From the NCBI GenBank assembly GCA_025642075.2, contig JAODUO010000037.1, forward strand, positions 632,001 to 696,000: a stretch of DNA of 64,000 nt, in the 5' to 3' direction. Source of the DNA: Ridgeia piscesae. Its lineage: Eukaryota; Annelida; Polychaeta; Sabellida; Siboglinidae. Both the position numbers and the translations under genes were made by a program. The notes beneath the pieces are model-generated. The model was not told the DNA's origin. It ran no database searches and saw nothing but the letters and a program-made list of their open reading frames with translations. Below, piece after piece: positions 1 to 13,000 of this stretch (its first letter is position 1; every line of letters begins with the position of its first letter).

Positions 1-395
1 TAAATAAATAATTTCTACAGCGCGTATATCATGAGAATTTGAGCTCAGTGGCGTAACAAATTAATAAAGTAGATTAAGCATTTTCATAGTCAAGGGCAGT
101 GCGAAAGTTGTCAACAACTGGATGAATGCGTTAAGATGCTTGAGTGGATAGGCAAGATTAAACAGATAGGTTGTCAGGTGATGGTGATATGTAATAATGT
201 CTTCTGCTGACTAAGTGTTGTCAGGAAGTGTATTCTAAAGAGACAACTGTGAAAGCTCAAGTTCCAGCCTTTGTCTTGTAAGTTTGAGTTTGACAACCAG
301 AGCTACCTGTGCTGTCACGTTGACAAGAGGATTGAGAGCAAATATGAAGGTTGTTTAGATGAAACACCTTATTAGGTGATTGTGTATATAACCCT
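1..395 (-). mobile_element. 3' tail fragment of a CR1-like LINE
   Basis: Read on the minus strand, this stretch is a diverged copy of the 3' end of the LINE at 34366-37560. Shared phrases in the same order include the opening around 'gagctcagtggcg', the 'ggataggca' block near 150, and 'ccagcctttgtctt' near 266, which matches 'ccagccttcgtctt' near 34631. No reading frame survives. The copy is cut by the window edge, so its 3' end may lie outside. Confidence 0.6.
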
Positions 396-3300
396 GGCAA
401 CTAACCGCTGGGACTCTGTGATGTGGGCTGACTGCCTGGGCCTGACTCCTGACTCGACTCTCGTTCCTGTGACTCACAGTCTGGGCCACTCACTCCTTCA
501 GGGGCTCTGTAAGTGTTCACATAGCGTGGGGGCTGCAGTCTCGGACTCTTGATAGGTTTACGTGTCGCCAGACGGCCAAACAGCAACTGTTGGGGTGTTG
601 TAGCCTGTCACAACACAGCGTTAGAGGTTATTAAGGCAAGGCTGTTGGTTCCTTATGTATGTATGTATGTATATATATATATATATTTTATATGTTGGAA
701 TGAATGTGAAGTTAATAACTTTCCACCCATGCTCAAAGTGACATGTAACAAGACGGAACACTACTGTCGTCCAGAAGAGTTCAACCCTGGATGCCAAGTG
801 GACAATAAAACCTTTTTGATATTGAGACTCCTACTTTTCATAATAATAATAATAATAACAAAGAACAGTAATTGTCTACGCCATATTTCTAGCAATAAAA
901 CCTTTCAGATGCGCATTACATTTTACAGGAATATACAGATTACCTTAAAGTTAAAAAATAGAGATGTAGTTGTAAAAGAAATTTATCAGTATAAATTGTT
1001 CAATTTAAATAAATAATATTAGTCTTAATAACAATAAAATACTAATACTGATAAATAAGAATTAATTATATTACAAGTTAAAAATAAGTAAATAAATAAT
1101 AAAATAGTTGATAAATAGTAGGTTTTAAAATGTTAAAATAGTATCATTGTTCTTGTAAAGTGAAAACGCTCTTTTAAACAGTAATGTTTTCAGTTGCTTT
1201 GTGAATGAACTGAGGCGGTCTGCATCGTAGAACCTCCAGCAGGTAAAATCTACATTTTAAAGTTTTTTCATTTTGTTTTAAACATGTTCACACCATTAGC
1301 ATTGACACTATATGTAATATGGATATGCTGGTGAGTTGGCAGCTATATTGATATAAACATCAACATCACCAAAATTATGTCTATGCCATTAAAGTAACAT
1401 TGGTCTGTAGCTATCAGTTAGTTAGCTACCCACTTTGCCATCCTTGGTTGCAGTCGCGTGTTTAATTATGTTGCTCACATCAGAAATGCCTTGTTTTGTT
1501 CCAGCTTTTAGTCGCCTAAAAATTAAAAGACATGTAGACAGTTTATCACAATGTATAGTCTTCCCTTTCGCAAGAGCTTACTCCAGCAAAACATTTAATG
1601 TCAACAGTGTGATGCAGACCAAAATCGTGTCATTTTGCTCCATCCAAGTGACTTACACAAGTGTGTTCATAATGATAATACCATCAAACATATTTGCATG
1701 ATATATGCCTGTAGATAAATGTATATATTTTTGTATATAAATGTTTTCAGAATTCTCTAATGAGGACACACTTGTGTAAGTCACTTGGATGACATTTTAG
1801 CATTTGAAAGAAATAGACCCTTCATGATTATTTTTAACTTAACAAATATTTTTATGTTGTCCGATACTAGGGGAGATTGTTGGCCATTTTAGACTACTAT
1901 AAATGGCTGTATTACAGAGCACTGGGAACAGTTTCAAAGGCTGTTTCCCAGAAGTCGCAACTAATTTGCATAGTTCAAATATATCATATTTGTCTTTTTT
2001 TGTATCAAAAATAAAACTAAAATCTATTCAAGAGATCATTTAGATACCTTGTCCTTTGGTGTTTACAGCCTGGTGTTCTTGACACAGGATCCTGAAATAA
2101 CTCATGTTCAGCTGAAACAAAGGTGAAAATGTCACATTAACACACATTATAATTGCATCATTTAAAGTTCTGTAAAGCTATGTTGGGTAACATTTATTAA
2201 ATGGATCTGATTTAAGTGCATGCCGACTGCTGAGTCTGTTCTGCTTCAAAAAGTACATTAGTTTGTGCTATTACTATAACCTAGCTACTAATTTCATATT
2301 AATGGATATTAATACATGCTGATATGATTTGTTTATCTTTTCCCACATTACCAAATAAACATTTATTTTAACCACACATGGATATTATGATAACTACCTG
2401 TTGCCAGTGTCACTGGTAAGTGAACTTATGTTACTCAGTACAATGTTAAAATAGGCCACTGCAAAAAGTGAAGAATAGTATAATTACCAAATTTAGATGT
2501 CTTCTTTGATGTATTGTGGCACTCGGGTTTGTAAATATATTGACCAGAGAGTTTTCTGTAAACAATAAACAATTAATAAACAACTATTAGAAAGGTCTGA
2601 AAATAAAGAATGTATATTTTATACAATATTATAAATATATATATATATATATAATATATATATATATATAGAAAGAAAAGTAAACATCGAACAAATATAT
2701 AACATATGTGATATATACTAGTATTAGAAATGTATGTTTCATAGCTAGATTTTAAAGATGTTTAAAATATCTGCACCTTTTTAAAGTGAATGACTTGGAA
2801 AGGGAGAGGAACACTTCTTGATCACTTCTGTCACTGTCGTTTGTGTCTGTACATTGGTTGTTGTTTTCATGGTTCTGCTCCTTTTTCTGGTGGCTGGATA
2901 TTGTGTTATCAACAATGCTGGAATCTAATGCAAACCAAATTAGTCCAAAACCGAATTTGTATGTGCTAACTCCGTTGAAATTTATCTTGAACATAAATTT
3001 AATTATATGAACACACAACATAATATGTATTATACACTAATTAGAGGACAGATATTTTTCGATAAGACTCGATATATAACAATATATAACAAGAATTACC
3101 AAACCTTACCTGATGAAAATGGATTTTTCTCTTCAAATATGTCATGAATGTGTTCAACCAATTGTTGCACTGGTTTTCTTTTTGAATATGTTGTCACAGC
3201 TGCCATTGCATAAATGTAGTTTCAAGTTTACATCGTTGCTTCGGGTTCAGTCCAGGCTTTCATCACCATTGGAACAAATATTTGCAGCATTAGGGACCAG

Positions 3301-4620
3301 TAATATTTCTATAAAACTCAGGTAAGCCTAAGCAATATCTTCGACTATGGCATCTATGCGTAATTACTTCTGGTGTACAATTATTCAATGTTACATTTCA
3401 AAGTTTTAAAAATTCTTGCCACTTGTCTGTTTTAGTAATTGCAACTGTAATTAAAATGTGTCGATATTTGGTATGAATAATCCTTGTACTGACTTAAATT
3501 GTTTCCCAAGGTGGCAAGGAGGGTGAGCTGATGTTCAGATGAACGGTAGCCGTGACAAAGGTAGGTCCTGTGCGTTAATGATATGGCTCGTGGTGTATGC
3601 ATTATAGTTGCATAGCAAATCAATTAACACTTTACAACAGCTGTAACAGCACATTTATGAGGAGCCTTTTTTGACATCGTGTCTTGATGCCGAGTTATTT
3701 GCCTAGGCCGTGGCAGCGGCAGGTGGGTATCATGTTATAGCAAAATTACGAAGCTTTGAACGGAATAAATTTCTTTGCTTTGCATAGTCAGTAAGTCACA
3801 CGATGTAAATATAAGCATAAGTTTCATAGGACTGTTGGGTGTTTTCGTTCATACATACTTCACTCTTGACTTAGCAAAAATCTGTTTTCAGATAATATAA
3901 ACTATCCTAAATCGCGTTTTCGAGATGCGCGCCATATTGAAAACATCGTTTCTATCCATAAATCGTATTGGCTGTTTTTGAAGTGACTGCTATTACACCA
4001 CTTTTGATTGGATTAACAAAATTATGCCAAACGACACTGAAAACATCCGGTAGCAGACGATATAGAATAAGTAATAAACCGAGGTCGAAAAGGTGTGCAG
4101 TTTTCCGGCAAATTACGTGAGATGCGTTTCGAAAATTACTCAGTGGATGTTAAGTACATGTATTGTCCCTTTGGTAATTTGTGGATATGATTTTAAATAA
4201 GAATTCTTATCTAGGAAACTGCGAGTCGGCTAGTGCGACACGGTGTCGATGATGATGTAACGTTTGCATTTGGAAACGAATCGAATGTCAACAAGTTGCA
4301 GGAAAAGCAGCTCCCCACCACAGACTGCACTCCATTTTATACTTCACTGTCTCGACACAACAAAAACGAAATCACTTCAGACATTTGCGTTCTCGATCTT
4401 CTGGCTCCTGCCATGTTCTCATGCGCTTCTAATCGCCGACACAGACACTGCAATGATTACATTTCATATAACCATCATGTAATGACTTATGCTAGGTATG
4501 ACTTATGCTAGCTACGCAGGGGATAAAATAACCGGGAGTTTTGTCTCTTTCCTGAAGCCAATGATTACCATCACAAAATCGTCAGACAAACGAAGATGGT
4601 AATATATAATTAAATAGAAG
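396..4620. other. AT-rich DNA without a provable gene
   Basis: No exon with recognisable protein similarity is seen on either strand. It contains a short (AAT)n run near 838, an (AT)n run at 2633-2670, and an inverted repeat at 1641-1791. Around 3900-4150 the base composition becomes less AT-rich, with CpG-containing words and two ATTGG (reverse CCAAT) motifs near 3968 and 4008. This could be a promoter for the gene whose last exons start at 7441, but no first exon can be shown. Confidence 0.5.
1641..1791. repeat. Inverted repeat, 26-bp arms
   Basis: The arms at 1641-1666 and 1766-1791 are exact reverse complements over 26 bases, separated by 99 bases. Looser complementarity continues outward for a few bases. 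This may be the remnant of a small MITE or a hairpin. No target-site duplication was found. Confidence 0.75.
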
Positions 4621-4624
4621 ATGA

Positions 4625-7165
4625 AGAAGATACCCTGTAATCTGCCATCATGTCACATATATTTATATTCTTTGGAGTCAGAACTGTGTCTGTGGTTCTT
4701 TCTTCTTCATATGCCTGTTTGCTTGCTGAGCATAGGCCATCGACCAAAGAACGCCACTGTTTTCTGTCCGTGGCCATCATCACCATCACTCTCCTGGTGT
4801 TTCCCTCTCTGTATCTCTTTGCCAGGTGTTTCGTGGCCTACCTCTTCCCTGCGGGGTTCCATGTGATGGCATGATGGGTGATGGTTTCTGGAGGTTGCCT
4901 GAGTGAGTGTCCTATCCACCTCCATTTTCTCTTCTTTATTTCATTTTCTATGGGTAGTTTGCTTGGTAATTTTCCAGAGTGTGGTGTTGGGTACCTTGTC
5001 TGTCCACGTCAGGTGTCAGATTCTGTGCAGGCATTTGTTGATGAAGGTCTGTATTATTTTTAGTGTCTTCTGTGTACTTCGCCATGTCTCCAATCCATAG
5101 AGTAAAACTGCCTTGACATTTGAATTGAATATTCTCAGTTTGGTGTTAATTTTGATTTGTTTTGCTCTCCAAATTTCCTTCTACATGATAAATGCACTCG
5201 CTTTCTGTATTTCCTTCCTTTGACGCCTTCTTCTGTGCCTCCATTTTTGTTGATTTTACTGCCCAGGTATGTGAACGAATCTGTTTCTTCCAGTGGCTCT
5301 CCTTTCAATGTAATGGGGTTGTTGTTCTTTGTGTTGGATTTCATAATTTTTTTCTTGCTTCTGTTGATGTTGAGTCCTAGCTGTGTTTTTTCCTGCATCT
5401 GTTGATGGCTGTGTGAGAATAGAGCGAAGTCATCTGCAAAGTCCAGGTACTCCAACTGGCTCCAAGGTGTCCACTGGATCCCATTTCTTATTTTTTTGTA
5501 GCCTTTTTCATGATCCAGTCTATGGCGAACAGGAATAAGAATGGTGACAGAAGACATCCTTGCCTCAATCCTGTCTTCACCATGAAGGAGTCTGTAAGTT
5601 GTCCTACATACTTACGCCATATCTTCATAAGTGTTTCTTATCAGAGATATAAGTTTAAGGGGTATCCCATAGTGCTGTAAAAGCTTTCGCAGCAAATCTC
5701 TGTCTACAAAGTGTATGTACAGGGATGAGTCCCATTCCATGGATTGTTCAACAATGATTTGCAGTGTTGCTATTTGGTCTGTGTATGATCTGTCTTTACG
5801 GAAGCCAGCTTGATGGTCTCTGAGCTTAGCATCCACCCCTGTCTTCAGGATAACTCTGTTGAGGACCTTTATGGATACTGATAGGAGCATTATCCTTCTG
5901 TAGTTCTTTCATATCTCCTTTCTTTGGGAGCTTAACGGGGTACCTTTCCTTCCATTCAGTTGTTATTTCTTCCTACTCCCATATCTTCCCGAATAGATCA
6001 TGCAGTATCTCTGTGGAGGTCTGTATGGCAGCCTTGATTACCTCTGCAGAATGTTTTTCTGGGCTGGAAGTTTTCCCTCTCTTCATATGATGGATGGCTT
6101 TCTCAATCTCTGCCTTACTTGGTCTTTCGCAGTTTATCTGGAGTACTTCTTCAGCTGGTGCGATGTCTGGAGGGTTCTGGGGTAGTGGCCGGTTTAGCAG
6201 TTCTTCAAAATGTTCCCTCCATTTCTTCAACTGGTCTTCATCACTGGTAAGTACATTGCCATTCTTATCTTTGATGGGCTGTCTGTGTGCTTGTACTTTC
6301 CTGCTAATTTTCTTGTTATTTCATACAGTTGTTTCATGTTTCCTTGGGCTGGTGCATCCTCTGCTTCCCTTTGGCTAGGTCTTCAATGAAGTTTGCCTTG
6401 TCTGTTTTTATGCTGTTCTTGACTGCTCTGTTTGCCTCTGTATACTCTTCCTGTGCTGTTGCTTTTACTGGTCTCGTTCGGCTGTTGTTAATTGCAACAT
6501 TTCTTGTCCTTCCTCAATTGCACTTTGTTGACAGTGTCTGCAGAAATCCAGTCTTTTTGTTGGTATTTCTTCTTTCCCAGAACTTCGCTGCATGTGCTGG
6601 TCCACATCTCCTTGATCTGTTGGCATTGTGTGTCTATGTCCATGTTTCTTTCGTCAAGATGATCTTGTAGGGCTTCGTATTTGTTTCTGACTGTAAGTCT
6701 GAAGGTCTCTGTTGTCACCCTGTCCTTTAGAAAGTCCACATTGTTTTGTGTTCTGGTGCTCTTCTTGACTTCTCTTTTCTCCTTAGCTTCATCTTCATTC
6801 TTGCCAGCACTAGATGGTGGTCTGAGGCTGCATCTGCCCCTCTCTGTACTCTCACATCCTGCATTGATCTTCTGAACTTTCGTCCTATGCAGATAAGGTC
6901 AATTTGATTTTCTTTCAGGTTGCCTTATGAATCGTGCGATGCGGGAAGAAGCTGCCTCCAATGATCATGTTGTTACATGCACAAAAGTCAGCTAACATAT
7001 CACCATTTTCTTTCATTTTGCCAAGTCCCTGTCTGCCCATGACTTCTTTGTACCTGATGTTGTCTGATCCGATTTTGGCGTTCAAGTCTCCCATGAGTAT
7101 TGTCATGTCCTTATCCTTCAGTTTGTCACACAATGTCAGTTTGTCACACAATGTTTGTTGGAGAG
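4625..7165 (-). mobile_element. Decayed RTE-like non-LTR retrotransposon
   Basis: The minus strand reads, in order, an APE-type endonuclease (GDLNAKIG at 7068-7091), the linker, and a reverse transcriptase in which the usual YADD catalytic box is read as FADD (5429-5440). The frame then gives the LNINRS and SFTYLGSKI motifs and a C-terminal tail resembling the RWIGH...TWNPxGKR tail of these elements near 4870-4925. Frameshifts and stops break the frame into at least six pieces, so the copy cannot code for a working protein. The family is abundant in invertebrate genomes. Assignment to RTE rather than a neighbouring clade is from motif memory only. Confidence 0.85.
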
Positions 7166-7440
7166 TATAAGCTACAGTTCACATGGTGTTGTGGAGAGTG
7201 TTGGGAGTTTTGTGATTACCAGTGATCACATAGAGTTTAATGGAGTGGAGCCTTTATGTTGCAGAGCCAAGACTACCTCTGATCACATGAACACATAGGT
7301 AGTGCGAGAATTGGAAATTTGGCCAAGGTGATGTAAATGTCAGAGGGAACTTTTCAAGTTTGTCCAGGATCACTGCAGTTATGGGTATTGAGGTGAGATC
7401 AGTTTAAACTGTTTGCTGATAAACTGCCTTTTGTTTTCAG

Positions 7441-9116
7441 GGATATAATGGCGAGATCTGCAGCAAACTCAACTAACATTGAGTCACCATTCCAGGATGT
7501 GCCAAGCACACCAAGAGTGTGGAGAAGAACGGCAGAATCACCAGCTGGGATTGTACCAGACTTGTCCCTGCTTCAGCAGCACCCAGACACTGCAGCTACT
7601 CCAGGTATGCATGTGTCAGCCTGTCTTGGTCAATGTTAAAGCTGTTCTGATAACTAAATAGAATAAATGTTATGCATGGTATTGAACACCAGTGTAAAGG
7701 TTCTTTAAACACTGTTGATCTGTTAGTACATTTATGAAAACATGCATCTGTGCTTTACAATATCTGTGGAATATTTAAAATAATTATTTAAGATTTTCTT
7801 ATAATTAATAATAATTTGTAAGTGCATTCAGAATGATAACATTTTTGTTTGTGTGATCACTGAACATTATTATGATTATAAACCTTGCATGCTATGCAGA
7901 ATGCAGACATGTTTAAATAAATATTTAGTTACCATGCTAATGTAAAATGTTATTGATGATTCATAAGTTTAACATGGGTGGAATGATGTTTCATTTCGAA
8001 TGTAGTTTGACCCAGGCAAAAGAATATGTACAAAGAAAACTTTTGGAATAATGGTTTTTGAGCTTCGGACTATCAGGTAAAACATTACAGTCGGTATTGC
8101 ACTAAATTATATTTAGATTTTTTTTATTATCTGCCACTTGTTTGTACATCCAGGGAGATATCAGAGTGTGCCTAGGACACCCAGGAGTCCTGGAACGCCA
8201 CGACCTCACGTCCGACCTCCATACCATTTGATTGCCAGGATGAGAGTGTCAACAACACCAGTTGTTACCAAATCTCCTCAGAGTAAGTTGGCAGAAGTTT
8301 GGCTATAAAAAATGACATGTAAGTTCCCAAACTTGTAATATAAAACTATGCTTTGATTACAAGAGTTCACAAGTGGAAGTGGAATAGAATTTATCACAAT
8401 GTCATTATTACTTAATAATACCTAAATTTGATCAATTGTGGTGGTTTAATGTTGAAAACATGTTTCATTTTTACTGCAAATTGGAATATTTATCATGTCT
8501 CAAGTCTCATAAAATGTATTATATACCCCCAGTAGGCAAATGGTTACAATGGTGCAATAATGATTAAAATAAAAGTATAGTAAGTGTCTCTTTTAATGCA
8601 TCTGCAAAAGTTTAAGGGCCTTAATTATGAGAGGCTTGGCCTGCATATGAGGGGGAATTATAACATTATTACTAATATTGTCTGAATGGGATGAGGTCTT
8701 CTTGTTGAAGCCTTTTGAGAGGATTTCTTTATTACTGTTACATCTAAAAACCGTTGTATAAATATCAATTCCTGGGATTTTAGATTTGCAGCTGGTTGTC
8801 GTTGTATATAATATTATATTCCAGCACAAAAATACAAGTAAAGATTAGAAAGAAGTAACTAAATAGATTGGTAAAGTTTGATGTAGCAGACACATAATTA
8901 AGTGTGGTTCATTGCTGAAACCAGCGCAGTGTGACACTGACTGCTGCTGTAGGTGACCAAGTGGTTCCTGTTCATGAGCTACATTTGGAGAGAAGACAGG
9001 TACTGCAGAGGAAGCGACCCCACCACCAGTCACCCCCACAACTACAGCAGGCTGCTGTTAGCAACCCTGACGCAGACTTTTGGGACGTTTTTTCTGGTGA
9101 CAACATATTTGGATGA
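7441..9116 (+). CDS. Unrecognised SP/TP-rich protein, last three coding exons
   Basis: Three exons join in phase: 7441-7604, 8154-8282 and 8953-9116, with donors gtatgc and gtaagt and pyrimidine-rich acceptors. Together they give about 150 residues ending in TGA at 9114-9116. The first exon enters with one carried base, so earlier exons exist upstream but were not found. The protein is basic and rich in proline-directed sites (ESPF, STPR, AESP, ATPG, RTPR, RSPGTPRP, TTPV, KSPQ). It ends in an acidic/aromatic tail, DADFWDVFSGDNIFG. That composition suggests a nuclear or cell-cycle phosphoprotein, but this is inference and I do not recognise the family. ATTAAA at 9215-9220 could be its polyadenylation signal. 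Confidence 0.6.
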
Positions 9117-9214
9117 AATGTTTTTACCCCTGCCAAAGTTACTTGTTTTTAATTGTACATTAATGTATGACCTGTATGTAACGTTTAGTAAACATTTGTG
9201 CCTGTTTTATGCTT

Positions 9215-9220
9215 ATTAAA
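9215..9220 (+). terminator. Candidate polyadenylation signal ATTAAA
   Basis: This common variant hexamer lies about 100 bases after the stop codon at 9116, at a sensible distance for the upstream gene. Confidence 0.35.
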
Positions 9221-10063
9221 TTTCTGTAAAAGTGTATTTATAAATTTTGTTATGCTTAATATTCTGTCAGTAATCAATTTCAGCTTGGTTCATTATATAG
9301 AAATTTCTGTGTATTTAATACTTACACCCAATAACACATTTGCATAGGAACCTAGCTAATAATTATTATTAATTATTTAATTATTTACAATAATCAATGC
9401 AGTACATTCTGCATTGTGGCATTCATGAAAATGGTGCTCATGACAATGTTCTTAGAGTGCCTGTGTGAATGTGTTCTGTGAGGGGTTGTGGGTATTGGTA
9501 CAGCATGGATCAAAATGGTGGCACACTTCCCCATTCAGGCCAGCTGCACATAAGGCTAATTGAGGGGTAATTACCCCTGAACAATTCTGCTCCCTGTGGA
9601 GTACCAATCAGTCTGTCTACAAGTGAGACAGATTCCTCAGGTCACCTATAGCCAGTCTCCAAGCAAGTGATAATTAGATAGACAGACCTTCTCTAAGCCT
9701 TGTAAACTGCTGTTAAAATGCCCTGTTTCTAAAACAAAATTAATTATACTCAGATCAAACCATTTTTCTCACCTGTTCAATCTGCTGAGCAAATATTAAC
9801 ATTGTTGGGCTGATGCTGATGCACCTAACATAGCTTTGGCATGCACATCAAAACAGGAAGGCAGACTAATATGTACCAGAGAAGCTGTCATACCCTGGTT
9901 CAATTGGCATTATGTTGTCAGACTTTTTAATAAGGTATGCTGTCTGTCACAGCATCACCGCTGCTGTAGTCTGCCCAATAAATAGGGCTGTAGGGAAAGG
10001 GGTGCTTCATTTCACCCTAGTGATTGCCCTTGTACAGGAGAGGGAGAGAGGGGGGAAATCAGA

Positions 10064-13000
10064 ATGTTTTTACCATGTGTACTAATTCACCTGGTCATTG
10101 TTGGTATATCTGCTGTGTCAGTTTCTCAGGATTCTCTTCCAGTCTTTAGTCATGACTATATGAAGCAGGTGACTGTCCTGGCTGTGCCAGGTGAAGCTGA
10201 TGTCACACGTGACACGACTGATTGTGATGAAGACTACATCAACCCAGATAACAAACTGCAACGAGAACCCTCAAAGACACCAACACTGAAGCACTCGGCT
10301 AATGAAGTAGCTGCAAGACAAGGGAATACAGCTGCATTGAGAGAACACGCCCCTGAGACAGAATTTAAATATTCAGATTTGTACAGAAGCTATCGGGTTG
10401 ACGCTGCTGTTAATGTGGATGGCTCGGCTGAAGATGTAAAGAAGGAGGATGTGAGTGTGTTGGAGACATCACAATCCAAGATTCCCAATTACGGAGCGAT
10501 ACCAAGTGTCCCAGCCAGGAAAAGACGGTCTATCAGAAATGTTGCATTTTTCAGGAGAGCATTCAAAAACATTGGTAAGTTTTTCCTTTATTTTACTAAG
10601 TAATGTAACAGTTTTTTAATCTTTAAACAGCCGCTTATGTTTGCATTGACTGTTTACAATATCATGAGTATTTAAATTTCAATGTTTTGTTATGCAAACT
10701 GATTTAGTATATAGTTTTACAGTGTAACATAAAACCGTCATATGTAATAGCCAATATTGGCTCCTTATGACATATCCCATTCAGATAAATGCTATATCCA
10801 GGTACTGGGTAACTAACCTTGGAAGTCATGCACACTGAGTGGTATACACTGTTGTTGTTCTCCTCTTGTCCCTGTCGTCAGGGGTGGCCAACCTCACCCC
10901 TGACAGCAGGGACAACAATAGGAGAACAACAACAGTGTATATATTTCAGTGTATATGACTTCCAAATTGTTCCCTAGTCACTGGATACCATAGATCTCAA
11001 TTCTGGGACATATGTCATGGCTGGCCAATATTGCATAGTGCAAGTTAGGGATCCTTTCGTAGGGGTATAGAATCATTGCTGAGAGCCTGAAGAGCTCTGG
11101 AAAAACAGATGTTGGCAAAATATCTTCAAACACACCCGTGTTTGTACTTCATCAACTGAGTCAGCTGCAGAGAAACTGAACTCATGGTGATGTGTGCAGT
11201 AAATGTTTTCAACAATACCCCTTTCCCATCTTATGTCAGGATCTGATATTGAAGACAAAAGGAATGATGCTGAAGGTCCAGTTCACACCTCCCAAATTAA
11301 TTTACTTATAATGCCAGTGATGTTTGTTGACGCTGCACTGACAAATTTCGTCAGATCTGTGCTTTTTGTAGGACTGAAGGGACGAGTTCTGTACACCGCA
11401 AAGAAAGTGATCCAACTGAAGTTTCAGTTTGACGGTGCACAGTTTCATGACATCACCAGTGATGATGTCATGCTCGCTGACCTTCGGCTCTACCAGAGGG
11501 CACAGCAGAGACGACGCCAGCGTGGCAGACGGCGGCGCCACCGAGTGGTGACAGTGCGAGTGAGCATTCACCAGATCTTCTCCCGCAACAGACGATTCCC
11601 TCGTGCAAAACTGATCGATTCAAGGTGAGCCAAAATTAAAATTAAGTTATAAGCAGTTCTCTTGTTTTCTAAGTTCCACAGTGAAACAAATCTTGATTGT
11701 GGTCCTCAGTTTCTGCTTTCTTTTTCATCCCCTCACCTTCATCCACTCTCCACCAACTTTCTCTACTCCCTTTAATTTTTTGTCTCGTTTTCAACTCTCC
11801 TCCCAAGTTCTTCATATTACCATCAACACAGCCCTCCCTCTCACCTGAGCCTTGCTTGTCATTAGTAGAGTGCAATGGCTCAGGGGTAGAGCTTCAGACT
11901 CTACGAGAACCCGGGTTCGAATCCTGTGCTGCGGTGTTAAAACCTGGGGCAAGTTTTTTTACTCTACATTGCTCCAGTTCACTCAGCTGTATAAATGAGT
12001 AACTGGTGTTAGACAGTGGTGGATATGTGTAAGAGCAGCCTTCGCGCATTAATTGTAGCATATGGCTGGTGCTTCCCAAAAGAAGCCTAGATGGTGTCTG
12101 AGTGAACAGGTCTGTCAGAGAAATAAAGTGTAAAGTGCTTTGAACGATTCTGAGGACTGGATACTACTGCGCTATATAAGAACTTGCCTTTACTTTTTTA
12201 ATCTACTTTCCCTTTCTCATTGCAGACTTTCTTCACTAACCACTCTTCTCCCATTCCAGTGTATTGTTGTGTTTTGTTGCTTGTGATATTTGTCTTCATC
12301 TTCACTTGGCCTGAACCTGATAAATCATGTTTGGAGTATCATTTAAGAAAGGTCATTAAAAAGGGAATAAAAACCTTGCTAACAAGAATTGCACTAGCGA
12401 TAAGAATGTTCAGTGTTAAAGTTGCTACTGCTACTGCTACTGCTACTGCTACTGCTACTGCTACTGCTACTGCTACTGCTACTGCTACTGCTACTGCTAC
12501 TGCTACTGCTACTGCTACTGCTACTGCTACTCACTGCACGTGTCATCCAGACAAATCTCAAATTCAGAATGGTTATTTTGAAAATAGACTAGAATGCAAA
12601 TCCTGGACTACATTCAAACTTGTTTAGCCTGTGAGATAAAGCCACTAAGTAGTGAAGCTGTGTGCCTTATCTTCACTAGAATAACAAACAGCATAGCAAG
12701 TGCTTAGCACTCCTTTCATGCAATTTGAATTGCAATGAGGTCCAATTAACTCTTTGCATTACTCAAACTGAAAGCCCCTACCAGACATCTATCACACATG
12801 TCCACTTTAAATAGCTTGAAAGGTTGGCACTAACAATCACAAATACATAACATTCTATTTGATGTAATTGACATTTTTGAGTAATATTTGTAGCCTGCTG
12901 CACATTGGCAATGCTGGCTGGGTGAGCTTCAACGTGACAGCAGCAGTGAAGGACTGGCTGTCTCCCAGACACACCAACAAGGGGCTGGAGGTGTGGGCCG

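Noticed and set aside
549..1701. Frames at 549-1016 and 1435-1701
   Set aside because: Low-complexity AT-rich readings without conserved motifs or splice context.
5000..6900. Plus-strand frames of 60-113 residues with many Phe/Leu
   Set aside because: Antisense shadows of the minus-strand RTE-like LINE.
11870..11945. tRNA gene
   Set aside because: A and B boxes are good but the acceptor and anticodon stems do not form and a SINE body follows.
12220..12627. Frame with a long Ala-Thr repeat
   Set aside because: Hexanucleotide microsatellite in an intron of the prodomain gene.
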